The position numbers were made by a program, and so were the translations under genes. Source: Burkholderiales bacterium (lineage in GTDB: Bacteria; Pseudomonadota; Gammaproteobacteria; Burkholderiales; Usitatibacteraceae). From it: DNA of 64,000 bases. This document shows, piece after piece, positions 12,004 to 19,876 of the stretch; the stretch's first letter is position 1, and each line of letters begins with the position of its first letter. The DNA is taken from contig JAHCAK010000004.1 of assembly GCA_019634955.1 (NCBI GenBank), positions 58,401 to 122,400 on the forward strand, in the 5' to 3' direction. The notes beneath the pieces are model-generated. The model made no database searches. It had not been told where the DNA came from and was given only the letters and a program-made list of their open reading frames with translations.

Positions 12004-15000
12004 ATGCGCCGCCCCGGCCCCGGAAGCCCCGAGCCGCTCGGGGTGAGCCTCGCCGCCGGCGGCGCGAACGTCGCCGTCCACTCGGCGCACGCCACCGCCA
12101 TCGAGCTGTGCCTCTTCGACGCGGCGGGCGAGCGCGAGACGGAGCGCATCGCGCTGCCGGAGCGCACGGGCGACGTCTTCCACGGGTTCGTGCCGGGAGT
12201 CACCGCCGGGGCGCGCTACGGCCTGCGTGCGCACGGGCCGTGGGCGCCGGCCGAGGGGCACCGCTTCAACGCCGCCAAGCTCCTCGTCGACCCCTACGCC
12301 ACCGCGCTCGACCGCCGCTTCGCGCTGCACCCGTCGGTGTTCGGCGCCCTTCCCGACGGCGTGACGCGGGACGAGGTCGACAGCGCCCCGGTCGTGCCGC
12401 GGGCGATCGTCTCGCCGCATGCCGCGCCCGCTCCCGCCGGCGCGCGCGTGCCATGGGGCGAGACGGTGATCTACGAGCTGCACGCGCGCGGGTTCACGCA
12501 ATCGCACCCGGGCGTGCCGGCGGCGATCCGCGGCACGCTCGCGGGCCTCGCGCACCCCGCGGCGCTCGAGCACCTGGCGCGGCTGGGCGTCACCACGGTG
12601 GAGCTGATGCCGCTCGCGGCGTGGGTGGACGAGCGTCACCTGCCGCCGCTGGGGCTCGCGAACTACTGGGGCTACAACCCCGTCGCGCTCCTCGCGCCGG
12701 ACCCCGCCCTTGCGCCCGGCGGCATGGCCGAGCTCGCGGCCTGCGTCGAGGCGCTGCACGCCGCGGGGCTCGAGGTGCTGCTGGACGTGGTCCTCAACCA
12801 CACCGGCGAAGGCGACGAGCACGGGCCGACGCTCTCGCTGCGCGGGCTGGACAACGCCACCTATTACCGGCTCGCGCCGGGCAACCCGGCGCATTACGCG
12901 AACGACGCGGGTTGCGGCAACACGCTCGCGCTCGAGCGCGCCCCCGTCGCCCGCCTCGCCCTCGACGCGCTTCGCCACTGGGCCACGGCCGGCGTCGACG
13001 GCTTCCGCTTCGACCTCGCGACGACGCTGGCCCGCACGACCGGCGGGTTCGACCCGCAGGCGCCCTTCCTGCAGGCCATCGCGCAGGACCCCGTGCTGCG
13101 CGGCCTCAAGCTCGTGGCCGAACCCTGGGACGTGGGCCCCGGCGGGCATCGCCTCGGCGCCTTTCCCGCGGCCTGGGGCGAGTGGAACGACCGCTACCGC
13201 GACGCCGTGCGCCGCTTCTGGCGCGGCGACGCGGGCCTGCGCGGGGAGCTCGCGACGCGGCTCGCCGGATCGGCCGACGTCTTCGCCGCTTCACGCCGGC
13301 CACCGTCGCGCTCGGTCAACTTCGTCACGGCCCACGACGGCTTCACGCTCGCCGACCTCGTGGCCCACGGCGCCAAGCACAACGAGGCCAACGGCGAGGC
13401 CAACCGCGACGGCACCGACGCCAACTGCTCCTGGAACCACGGCACCGAGGGCGCGACGGGAGACCCGCGCGTCGTCGCCGCCCGCCGCGCGGATGCGCGC
13501 GCCCTCCTCGCCACGCTCCTCGCCTCGCGTGGCACGCCGATGCTCTCGATGGGCGACGAGCTGGGCCGCACGCAGCGCGGCAACAACAACGCCTACGCGC
13601 AGGACAACGCCCTCTCGTGGGTCGACTGGGCGGGCGCGGACGGCGAGCTCACGGACTTCGTGGCGCGGCTCGTTCGCCTGCGCCGCCGCCACCGCGCGCT
13701 GCGCCTCGACCGCTGGCTCGCCGGCGAGCCGCGGGACGCGACCGGCATCCCGGACGTCGAGTGGCGCCGCCCGGACGGGAGGCCGATGGCCCGCGAGGAC
13801 TGGGAAGACCCGCACGGGCGCGCCCTCGTCGCCGCCCTGCACGCGCCAGCCGAGGGCGACGAGCCGGGCGACCGCGTGGCCGTGGCCTTCAACGCCGGTG
13901 ACGCCGCCATCGCGGTCGCGTGGCCGCACGCGCGCGACGGCTGGCGCTGGCGGCGCGCGGTGGACACCGCCACCGCCTCGGGCGAGCCGGATCTTGGCGT
14001 CGACGACAAGATCGTGTCCGCTCGCTCCGTGGCGATCCTGGTCGAGGAGCGCGACGCGTCCGCGCGGCCGGCGGGCGTCGAGCCCGCCGTCCTCGAGCGC
14101 CTCGCCACCGCCAGCGGGATCGCCCCGCGCTGGCACGACGTGACGGGCGTCCTGCACGAGGTGGGCGAGGACACGCGCCACGCGCTGCTCGCGGCGATGG
14201 GGCGCGACGCGCGCACCACGGCGCAGGCGCGCGAGCGCCTCGCGCTGCTGGCCGCCGCGCGCGAGGCACGCCGCATACCTGTCGCCACCGTGTGCCGCGA
14301 GGGCGCCCCCCTGCGCCTTGCGCTCGCACCCTGCGCCACGCGCCACGGCCGCGGCTGGCTTCGCCTCGTCGACGAGGCCGGCCGCGAGCGGCGGGTCGCT
14401 TTCGACGAGAGCGACTGCGACATCGCGCCCGTCGTCGCGGCCGATGGCCGCACGGTCGCGCGCCGCCTCGTGGCCCTTCCCGCGCTCCCCGTCGGCGCCT
14501 GGCGCGTGCGCGTGGAGGACGAGGATGCCGAGGGCACGCTCCTCGTGGCCCCGCGCGCTTGCCACCTGCCCGCCGCGCTGCCCGGCGGCGCTCGCCGCTT
14601 CGGCCTCGCCGCGCACCTCTATGCGCTGCGCCGGCCCGGGGACCAGGGCATCGGCGACTTCACCGCGCTCGCGCAGGCCGCCCGCGCGACGGCGGCCGCA
14701 GGCGGCGCGCTGGTCGGCGTGAACCCGCTGCACGCGCTTTTCGGCCTCGAGCGCGAGCGGGCGAGCCCCTACCACCCCAGCGACCGGCGCTTCCTCGACC
14801 CCGCCTATGTCGACGTGGCGGCCCTGCCCGGGTTCGCGGCAGCGCCCGCGGCGCGTTCGGCGATCGCCGCCCTCCCCGATGGCCCTGCCATCGACTACCC
14901 GGCGGCGTGGGCCGCGAAGTCCGCGGCGCTGGACGCGTGCTTCGAAGCCTTCTCGCGCCTGCCGAGCGACGACGCGCGCGCGCTCGCCTTCCATCGCTTC

Positions 15001-16191
15001 GTGGCGCAAGGCGGCGAGCGGCTGCGCCGCTTCGCGGCATTCGAGGCCATTGCCGCGACGCGCCCGGGCGTGCCGTGGCAACGCTGGCCGGCGGAGTTGC
15101 GCAACCCCGACGACCCGGCCGTGGCGCGATTCGCCTCCCGCCACGCGCGCGAAGTCGACCTCGCCCTCTGGATGCAGTGGGTGGCCGACGAGCAGCTGGG
15201 TGCGGCCGCGCGCGGCGCGGGGCTCGAGATCGGTCTCTACCGGGACCTCGCCGTCGGCGCCGCGCCCGACGGGGCCGAGGCCTGGGACGGGCAGGCGGCG
15301 CTCGCGCGCGGCGTCTCCGTGGGCGCGCCGCCCGATCCGTTCTGCGCCGAAGGCCAGGTCTGGAACCTGCCGCCGCCACTGCCCGACGCGATGGCGGAGG
15401 CGGGCTACGCCGCCTTTCGCACACTGGTCGCCGCGAACGCGCGGCACGCGGGGGCGCTGCGCATCGACCACGTGCTCGGCCTCGCGCGCCAGTTCTGGGT
15501 GCCCGATGGCGCAACCGCGCTCGAGGGAAGCTACGTCCGCTTCCCGTTCGACGACCTGCTGGGCGCGCTCGCGCTGGAGAGCGCCCGCGCGCGGTGCCTC
15601 ATCGTCGGCGAGGACCTCGGCACCGTGCCCGAGGGCCTGCGCGAACGGCTCGCGCAAGAGTCAATCCTCTCCTACCGCGTCCTGTGGTTCGAGCGCGACG
15701 GCGCCGACTTCCGCGCGCCTTCCCGCTACCCCGCGCTCGCCGCCGCCTGCGTCTCCACGCACGACCTGCCCACGATCCGCGGCTGGTGGGCCGGCGCCGA
15801 CCTCGACGAGCGCCGCGCGCTCGGGCTCGCGACGGACGAGGAGACCGCCGCCGCCCGCGCCGCGCGCCTCGACGACCGCGCCCGCCTGCAGCGCGCGGTG
15901 GAAGACGCCGGCGCCACCGGCCCCGCGCCCGAGTCCGGCGACGAGGCCGACCGTTTCGCGGCCGCCCTGCACCGCTTCATCGCCGCCACGCCTTGCGCGC
16001 TTGCCCTCGTGCAGGCCGACGACCTCGCCGGCGAGACGACGGCCGTCAACCTCCCCGGCACCGACCGCGAGCGCCCCAACTGGCGCCGCCGCCTCGCCGT
16101 CCCCGCCGCCGACCTCTGGCGCACGCCCCTCGGCCAGCGCGCCAGCGCCGACTTCGCCGACCGCCGCGCGCCAACGCCCGACAGGGAGTGA
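12004..16191 (+). CDS. GlgX-MalQ fusion: glycogen debranching enzyme plus 4-alpha-glucanotransferase
   Basis: One 1395-residue chain with two normally separate enzymes. Residues 1 to about 680 are GlgX (isoamylase-type GH13_11): nucleophile D337 in VDGFRFDLAT, acid/base E373 in KLVAEPWDVG, and the GlgX block KHNEANGEANRDGTDANCSW. Residues about 695-1395 are MalQ (GH77): SPYHPSDRRFLDP, nucleophile D1155 in ALRIDHVLGLARQFW, acid/base E1203 in LIVGEDLGTVPEGL, and D1254 in STHDLPTIRGWW. The frame is open throughout, with no stop or restart at the joint. Debranching would release short maltodextrins that the second half disproportionates into substrates for GlgP. Last gene of the cluster, convergent with the EAL gene. 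Confidence 0.93.
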   Translation: MRRPGPGSPEPLGVSLAAGGANVAVHSAHATAIELCLFDAAGERETERIALPERTGDVFHGFVPGVTAGARYGLRAHGPWAPAEGHRFNAAKLLVDPYATALDRRFALHPSVFGALPDGVTRDEVDSAPVVPRAIVSPHAAPAPAGARVPWGETVIYELHARGFTQSHPGVPAAIRGTLAGLAHPAALEHLARLGVTTVELMPLAAWVDERHLPPLGLANYWGYNPVALLAPDPALAPGGMAELAACVEALHAAGLEVLLDVVLNHTGEGDEHGPTLSLRGLDNATYYRLAPGNPAHYANDAGCGNTLALERAPVARLALDALRHWATAGVDGFRFDLATTLARTTGGFDPQAPFLQAIAQDPVLRGLKLVAEPWDVGPGGHRLGAFPAAWGEWNDRYRDAVRRFWRGDAGLRGELATRLAGSADVFAASRRPPSRSVNFVTAHDGFTLADLVAHGAKHNEANGEANRDGTDANCSWNHGTEGATGDPRVVAARRADARALLATLLASRGTPMLSMGDELGRTQRGNNNAYAQDNALSWVDWAGADGELTDFVARLVRLRRRHRALRLDRWLAGEPRDATGIPDVEWRRPDGRPMAREDWEDPHGRALVAALHAPAEGDEPGDRVAVAFNAGDAAIAVAWPHARDGWRWRRAVDTATASGEPDLGVDDKIVSARSVAILVEERDASARPAGVEPAVLERLATASGIAPRWHDVTGVLHEVGEDTRHALLAAMGRDARTTAQARERLALLAAAREARRIPVATVCREGAPLRLALAPCATRHGRGWLRLVDEAGRERRVAFDESDCDIAPVVAADGRTVARRLVALPALPVGAWRVRVEDEDAEGTLLVAPRACHLPAALPGGARRFGLAAHLYALRRPGDQGIGDFTALAQAARATAAAGGALVGVNPLHALFGLERERASPYHPSDRRFLDPAYVDVAALPGFAAAPAARSAIAALPDGPAIDYPAAWAAKSAALDACFEAFSRLPSDDARALAFHRFVAQGGERLRRFAAFEAIAATRPGVPWQRWPAELRNPDDPAVARFASRHAREVDLALWMQWVADEQLGAAARGAGLEIGLYRDLAVGAAPDGAEAWDGQAALARGVSVGAPPDPFCAEGQVWNLPPPLPDAMAEAGYAAFRTLVAANARHAGALRIDHVLGLARQFWVPDGATALEGSYVRFPFDDLLGALALESARARCLIVGEDLGTVPEGLRERLAQESILSYRVLWFERDGADFRAPSRYPALAAACVSTHDLPTIRGWWAGADLDERRALGLATDEETAAARAARLDDRARLQRAVEDAGATGPAPESGDEADRFAAALHRFIAATPCALALVQADDLAGETTAVNLPGTDRERPNWRRRLAVPAADLWRTPLGQRASADFADRRAPTPDRE

Positions 16192-16212
16192 GGCCAGCGG
16201 CGAAAACCGGAA

Positions 16213-16409
16213 GGACCGGGGGAAAGGTGAAGGGGGTGAACTCCTTCGGCCCGCAAGCGTGACCACCGGACGGGTGCCCAAAAAGTCGGGGGCGCTCAAC
16301 ACACGAGCACCCCCGACTTTTTACCCGTCGAGAGATGGGGCCGCTTCGCTGCCCCATCCCGGTGGTCGCGGGCCCAAGGAGTTCACCCCCTTCACCTTTC
16401 CCCCGGTCC
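16213..16409 (+). repeat. Structured palindromic element, copy 1 (197 nt, plus orientation)
   Basis: The whole element folds on itself. Basal helix P1: 16213-16254 with 16368-16409, 42 bp with one C-C mismatch (16247/16375). Bulge AAGCGT (16255-16260). P2: GACCACCGG (16261-16269) with CCGGTGGTC (16359-16367). P3: GACGGGT (16269-16275) with ACCCGTC (16323-16329), bulge GCCC, a 13-bp stem 16280-16292/16310-16322, a C-A mismatch, GCTC/GAGC, and loop AACACAC. P4: GATGGGGC (16334-16341) with GCCCCATC (16351-16358), loop CGCTTCGCT. It lies 21 bases past the glgX-malQ stop. A second copy in the opposite orientation lies at 16482-16678. The 72 bases between them hold nothing I recognise. Confidence 0.92.
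16280..16322. terminator. Bidirectional intrinsic-terminator-like hairpin inside element copy 1
   Basis: AAAAAGTCGGGGG pairs with CCCCCGACTTTTT over 13 bp, extended inside by GCTC/GAGC around a 7-base loop. A5 before and T5 after a GC-rich stem make it terminator-like on both strands. It sits between the convergent glgX-malQ and EAL genes, where it could stop transcription from both sides. The matching stem of copy 2 (16570-16582/16600-16612) lacks the T tract. Confidence 0.65.
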
Positions 16410-16481
16410 CTGCGGTGGGCGCCGTGGCGCTTCCACCGGTGCGGCGATGGCGCGCGCGCGGGCGGCTCCACGAAGTGCGGC

Positions 16482-16678
16482 CGCGTGGTCGCGGCGAGCG
16501 TCGAGCGGATTCCTTGGCAGGCGACCACCGCGGTCGAGGCAGCGCCAGCGGCCTCGACTGTAGACGGGTCGAAACTCGAGGGTGCTCGTGTGTTGAGCGC
16601 CCTCGAGTTTCGGGGCACCCGTCCGGTGGTCACGCTTGCCTGCCCAGGAATCCGCTCGACGCTCGCCGCGACCACGCG
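16482..16678 (-). repeat. Structured palindromic element, copy 2 (197 nt, minus orientation)
   Basis: Read on the minus strand it has the same plan as copy 1. P1: 16638-16678 with 16482-16522, 41 bp with one C-T mismatch (16645/16515), at the same distance from the bulge as in copy 1. Bulge AAGCGT (16632-16637). P2: 16623-16631 with 16523-16530. P3: 16617-16623 with 16563-16569, bulge GCCC (16613-16616), a 13-bp stem 16600-16612/16570-16582, a mismatch, GCTC/GAGC, loop AACACAC. P4: GTCGAGGC/GCCTCGAC (16533-16540/16551-16558) with loop CGCTGGCGCT. P1 shares little sequence with P1 of copy 1, and P3 and P4 differ by paired changes. It ends 24 bases short of the EAL gene stop. Confidence 0.92.
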
Positions 16679-16702
16679 CGCCATGCACACCATGAGGAGT
16701 CG

Positions 16703-19384
16703 CTACGCGCCGCGCTCCTCGAGCCACGCCGTGGCCACGGCCCCCGGCATCGGCCTGCCGATGACCCATTCCTGCCCCTCGTCGCACCCCTGCGCCCGCA
16801 GCGCCCCGCGCGTGGCCTCGTCCTCGATGCCCTCGGCCACGACGGCGAGGCCCAGGTCGTGGGCGAGGTGGATGGTCGACTCCACGATGGCGCGGTCGGC
16901 GGGGCTCGCGAGCATCTGGCGCACGAAGGAGACGTCGATCTTGAGCGCCGTGAGCGGCAGGCGCTTCAGGTGCGAGAGCGAGGAGAAGCCCGTGCCGAAG
17001 TCGTCGACCGCGATGCGCACGCCCAGCGCGCGCAGGCGCTCGAGCGTGGCGCCGGCGCGCTCCGGGTCGGCGATGATGGCGCTCTCGGTGATCTCGAGTT
17101 CCAGCCCGGCGGGGTCGGCGCCCGTGGTGGCGAGGAGCTCGGCGATGCGCGTCGCGCAGCTCTCGTCCATGAGCAGCCGCGCCGAGAGGTTCACGGCGAT
17201 CGACACCGCGTGCCCGCGCCCGCGCCACTCGCGCTGCTGGCGCAGGGCCTCCTCCAGCACCCACATCGTGAGCGGGCGCACCACGTCGGAGAGCTCGGCC
17301 AGCGGCACGAACCGCGCCGGCGGCAGCAGCCCCAGCCGCGGGTGCTGCCAGCGCACGAGCGCCTCGAAGCCGCGCACCTCGCCGTCGGCGAGCCTCACGC
17401 GCGGCTGGTAGTGCACGCGCAGCTCGCCGCCGCGCACGGCGGAGACGAGGTCCGAGAGCAGCGCCAGGCGCTCGGTGGAGTACGGGTCCTGCGAGGCGTC
17501 GTAGGCAGCGTAGCTGGAGCCGGTGCGCTTGGCCGCGTACATCGCCACGTCGGCGCAGCGCAGCAGGCCGCTCGAATCCGTGGCGTGCGCGGGCGAGAGC
17601 GCGATGCCCACGCTCGCGCCGACCTGCAGCCGGTAGCCCTCGACGTCCGCCGGGGCGGTGAGGATCGAGAGCACCCGCGAGGCGACCGCCGCCGCCGCGA
17701 CGGGCGACGAAGCGCCGGGAATCCAGACGCAGAACTCGTCGCCGCCGAGGCGGGCCACGCAGCTGCCGGGGTAGCGCGCGAGGCCGTCGCGAAGCGCGGC
17801 CGCGACGCGCTGCAGCAGGACGTCGCCCACGGCGTGGCCCAGCGTGTCGTTGATCTCCTTGAAGCGGTCGAGGTCCACGAGCAGGAGCGCCCCGCTCGCC
17901 GAGGCGGCGAGGCCCGCGTCGACGCACTGCTTCACGCGCACGCGGTTGGGCAGCCCGGTGAGCGGGTCGTGGTGCGCGAGGTGCTCGAGGGCGCCGAGGT
18001 GGCGGACGCGCTCGAGCTCCGCGGCCGCGCGCGCGGCGAAGATGCGCAGCAGGTTCTCCACGAAATCGGGATGCTCGAGGGGCTCGCGGAACAGCACGGC
18101 CAGCAGGCCCGCCGCCTCCCCTTGCGAGTCGCCGAGCGGCGCGCCCACGTAGGCGCGGATGCCGCGCCGGGCGAGGGCCGTGTCGCGCGGGAAGAGATCC
18201 GCGACGTGGTCCGGGTAGGCGCACACGCCCCCGCCGATGGTCGCCTGGCAGGGCGAGCCGTCGAGCTCGTACTCGAAGTCCGCCACCGGCCCCTGGGCGG
18301 AGCTCGCGGCGATCGTGCGCACGCGCCCGCCGCCCGCGGGAAGCAGCTCGCCCACGAAGGCGAGGTCGGCGCCGAGCACGTCGGCGAGCTGGGCCACGAG
18401 CGTGCGGAAGAAGGACTCGCCCGTCTGCGCCACCACGCCCTGGGCGATGCGCGAGACGAGGGTCTCCTGGCGCTTGCGGTCCGTCACGTCGCGCGCGACC
18501 AGCACGACGCAGGGCGCGCCGCCGATCTCCAGCCGCTCGCCCGAGAGGTGGAAGGCGCGGCGCCGCCCGCCCTTCACGACGAAGGTCACCTCGTAGTCGC
18601 GCACGCTCCCGGTCTCGCGAATGCCCCGCACCCAGCCCTCGCGCTGCGCGGGGTAGGCCCAGAAGCCCAGCTCGATGGGGGTGCGCCCGACGACCTCGGC
18701 CTCCTCGTAGCCCGAGGCCTGCTGGAAACTCGCGTTCACGAGGAGGATCCGGTTGTCGGTGAGGCGCACGACCGCCACCGGGTCCGGGCTCGCGCGGATG
18801 GCGCCCTCGAAGAGCTCCTGCGTCTCCTGCAGCCTCGCGCGAGCGGCGCGCAGCGCCTCGTGCACGAGCACGGTGGCCGCGATGTCGGCCAGCGAGGCCG
18901 CGAACTGCTGCTCGTCGGCCGTCCACTCGCGGCGCTCGCCGACCGACTCCAGGCACACCACGCCCCTCGCCTCGCCCTCCTGCCAGATGCCGGCGTCCAG
19001 CATCGAGACGATGTTGTGGGCGCCGAGGTAGTCGGCGGCGTATTCGCGCGTGCGCGGGTCGGCGGCGGCGTCGGGCGCCACGATGGCGCGCGTCCAGCGC
19101 AGCGCCTGGAAGTAGGCCGGGTAGCGGGTGGCCTCGAGCGTCTCGGCCGCGCCGTGGCGCCCGGCGGCCAGGTCGAAGAGATCGACCGGGACGAGCCGCT
19201 CGTGGTCGTCCGACAGCAGCCAGATGGAGGCGCGCGCGACGTCGAGCGTGCGCGCGGCGGCCTCGGTGAGGGCCGGCCAGGCCACCTCCCCGCCGGCCGT
19301 GGGCACGCCGCTCTTCAGCAACGCGAAGAGCGCGGCCTGCTGCGCCTGCGCGCGGAACCCGGCTGCCTCGCGGCTTCGGTCCAT
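16703..19384 (-). CDS. GAF-PAS-GAF-GGDEF-EAL cyclic-di-GMP turnover protein
   Basis: Soluble 893-residue signalling protein with no membrane segment. Residues about 20-180 form a GAF-like sensor, 190-310 a PAS domain (ASPDPVAVV...DVTDRKRQE), and 315-470 a second GAF-like domain. The diguanylate cyclase domain has intact RLGGDEF near residue 547, with HHDPLTGLPNR and DLDRFKEINDTLGH before it. The EAL domain has GFEALVRWQHP near 672, NLSARLL, ELEITES, DDFGTGFSSL, KIDVSFV and EGIED, so the phosphodiesterase residues look complete. Both catalytic halves could be active; net direction cannot be read. Final gene of a run of six minus-strand genes. The PaaI-like gene lies 45 bases upstream. Confidence 0.93.
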   Translation of the reverse strand: MDRSREAAGFRAQAQQAALFALLKSGVPTAGGEVAWPALTEAAARTLDVARASIWLLSDDHERLVPVDLFDLAAGRHGAAETLEATRYPAYFQALRWTRAIVAPDAAADPRTREYAADYLGAHNIVSMLDAGIWQEGEARGVVCLESVGERREWTADEQQFAASLADIAATVLVHEALRAARARLQETQELFEGAIRASPDPVAVVRLTDNRILLVNASFQQASGYEEAEVVGRTPIELGFWAYPAQREGWVRGIRETGSVRDYEVTFVVKGGRRRAFHLSGERLEIGGAPCVVLVARDVTDRKRQETLVSRIAQGVVAQTGESFFRTLVAQLADVLGADLAFVGELLPAGGGRVRTIAASSAQGPVADFEYELDGSPCQATIGGGVCAYPDHVADLFPRDTALARRGIRAYVGAPLGDSQGEAAGLLAVLFREPLEHPDFVENLLRIFAARAAAELERVRHLGALEHLAHHDPLTGLPNRVRVKQCVDAGLAASASGALLLVDLDRFKEINDTLGHAVGDVLLQRVAAALRDGLARYPGSCVARLGGDEFCVWIPGASSPVAAAAVASRVLSILTAPADVEGYRLQVGASVGIALSPAHATDSSGLLRCADVAMYAAKRTGSSYAAYDASQDPYSTERLALLSDLVSAVRGGELRVHYQPRVRLADGEVRGFEALVRWQHPRLGLLPPARFVPLAELSDVVRPLTMWVLEEALRQQREWRGRGHAVSIAVNLSARLLMDESCATRIAELLATTGADPAGLELEITESAIIADPERAGATLERLRALGVRIAVDDFGTGFSSLSHLKRLPLTALKIDVSFVRQMLASPADRAIVESTIHLAHDLGLAVVAEGIEDEATRGALRAQGCDEGQEWVIGRPMPGAVATAWLEERGA

Positions 19385-19429
19385 GCGGTCGTGCCTCTCA
19401 ACCCACGTTAACCGGAATAGCGAATGCCG

Positions 19430-19840
19430 TCAACGCTCGCTCTGCGGCCTCGGCACCACGGCCAGCGTGCAGCGCGACGCGCACACCAGCCGCCCTTCCT
19501 CGTCCGCGATGCGCACGTCCCACACCTGCGTGCGCCGGCCCACGTGCAGGGGCGTGGCGGTGGCCGTCACCACGCCGTCGCGCTTGGCGCGCAGGTGGTT
19601 GGCGTTGATCTCGATGCCCACCACGATCTCGGCGGCCTGGTCCACGTTCATCCAAGCGGCGGTCGAGGCGACCGTCTCGGCGAGCGCCACCGACGCCCCG
19701 CCGTGGAGCAGGCCGAAGGGCTGGTGCACGCGCGGGCCGACGGGCATCGTGGCGACGACCCGCTCGCGGGACGCCTCCGTGATCTCGATGCCGAGGGTCG
19801 CGAGGAGCGTTTCCTGCTGCAGGGCGGCGAAGGGGCTCAA
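19430..19840 (-). CDS. PaaI/YdiI-type hotdog thioesterase
   Basis: Probable acyl-CoA thioesterase of 136 residues. The hotdog signature HQPFGLLHGGASVALAETVAS has the HGG loop and the catalytic acid (E) on the following helix, as in PaaI and MenI (YdiI) enzymes that cleave aromatic or other acyl-CoA esters. It continues with GIEINANHLRAKRDGVV and a strand-rich C-terminus. The start is TTG (MSPFAALQQETLL), because no ATG occurs before the conserved fold; GAGAG is a weak ribosome site. The physiological thioester is unknown; nothing nearby specifies it. Confidence 0.85.
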   Translation of the reverse strand: MSPFAALQQETLLATLGIEITEASRERVVATMPVGPRVHQPFGLLHGGASVALAETVASTAAWMNVDQAAEIVVGIEINANHLRAKRDGVVTATATPLHVGRRTQVWDVRIADEEGRLVCASRCTLAVVPRPQSER

Positions 19841-19876
19841 GTCGGGCTCTCGAAGCGGGGACGGCCCATCTTACCG

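Noticed and set aside
16213..16678. Insertion sequence, integron attC site, CRISPR unit or rRNA/tRNA
   Set aside because: There is no transposase or terminal target duplication that I can see, no attC core sites, no regular spaced repeats and no cloverleaf. The structure is described as an unassigned element.
16335..17411. Possible coding frame entering the palindromic region from the EAL gene
   Set aside because: It is antisense to the GGDEF/EAL protein, and its N-terminal part is made of inverted-repeat sequence.
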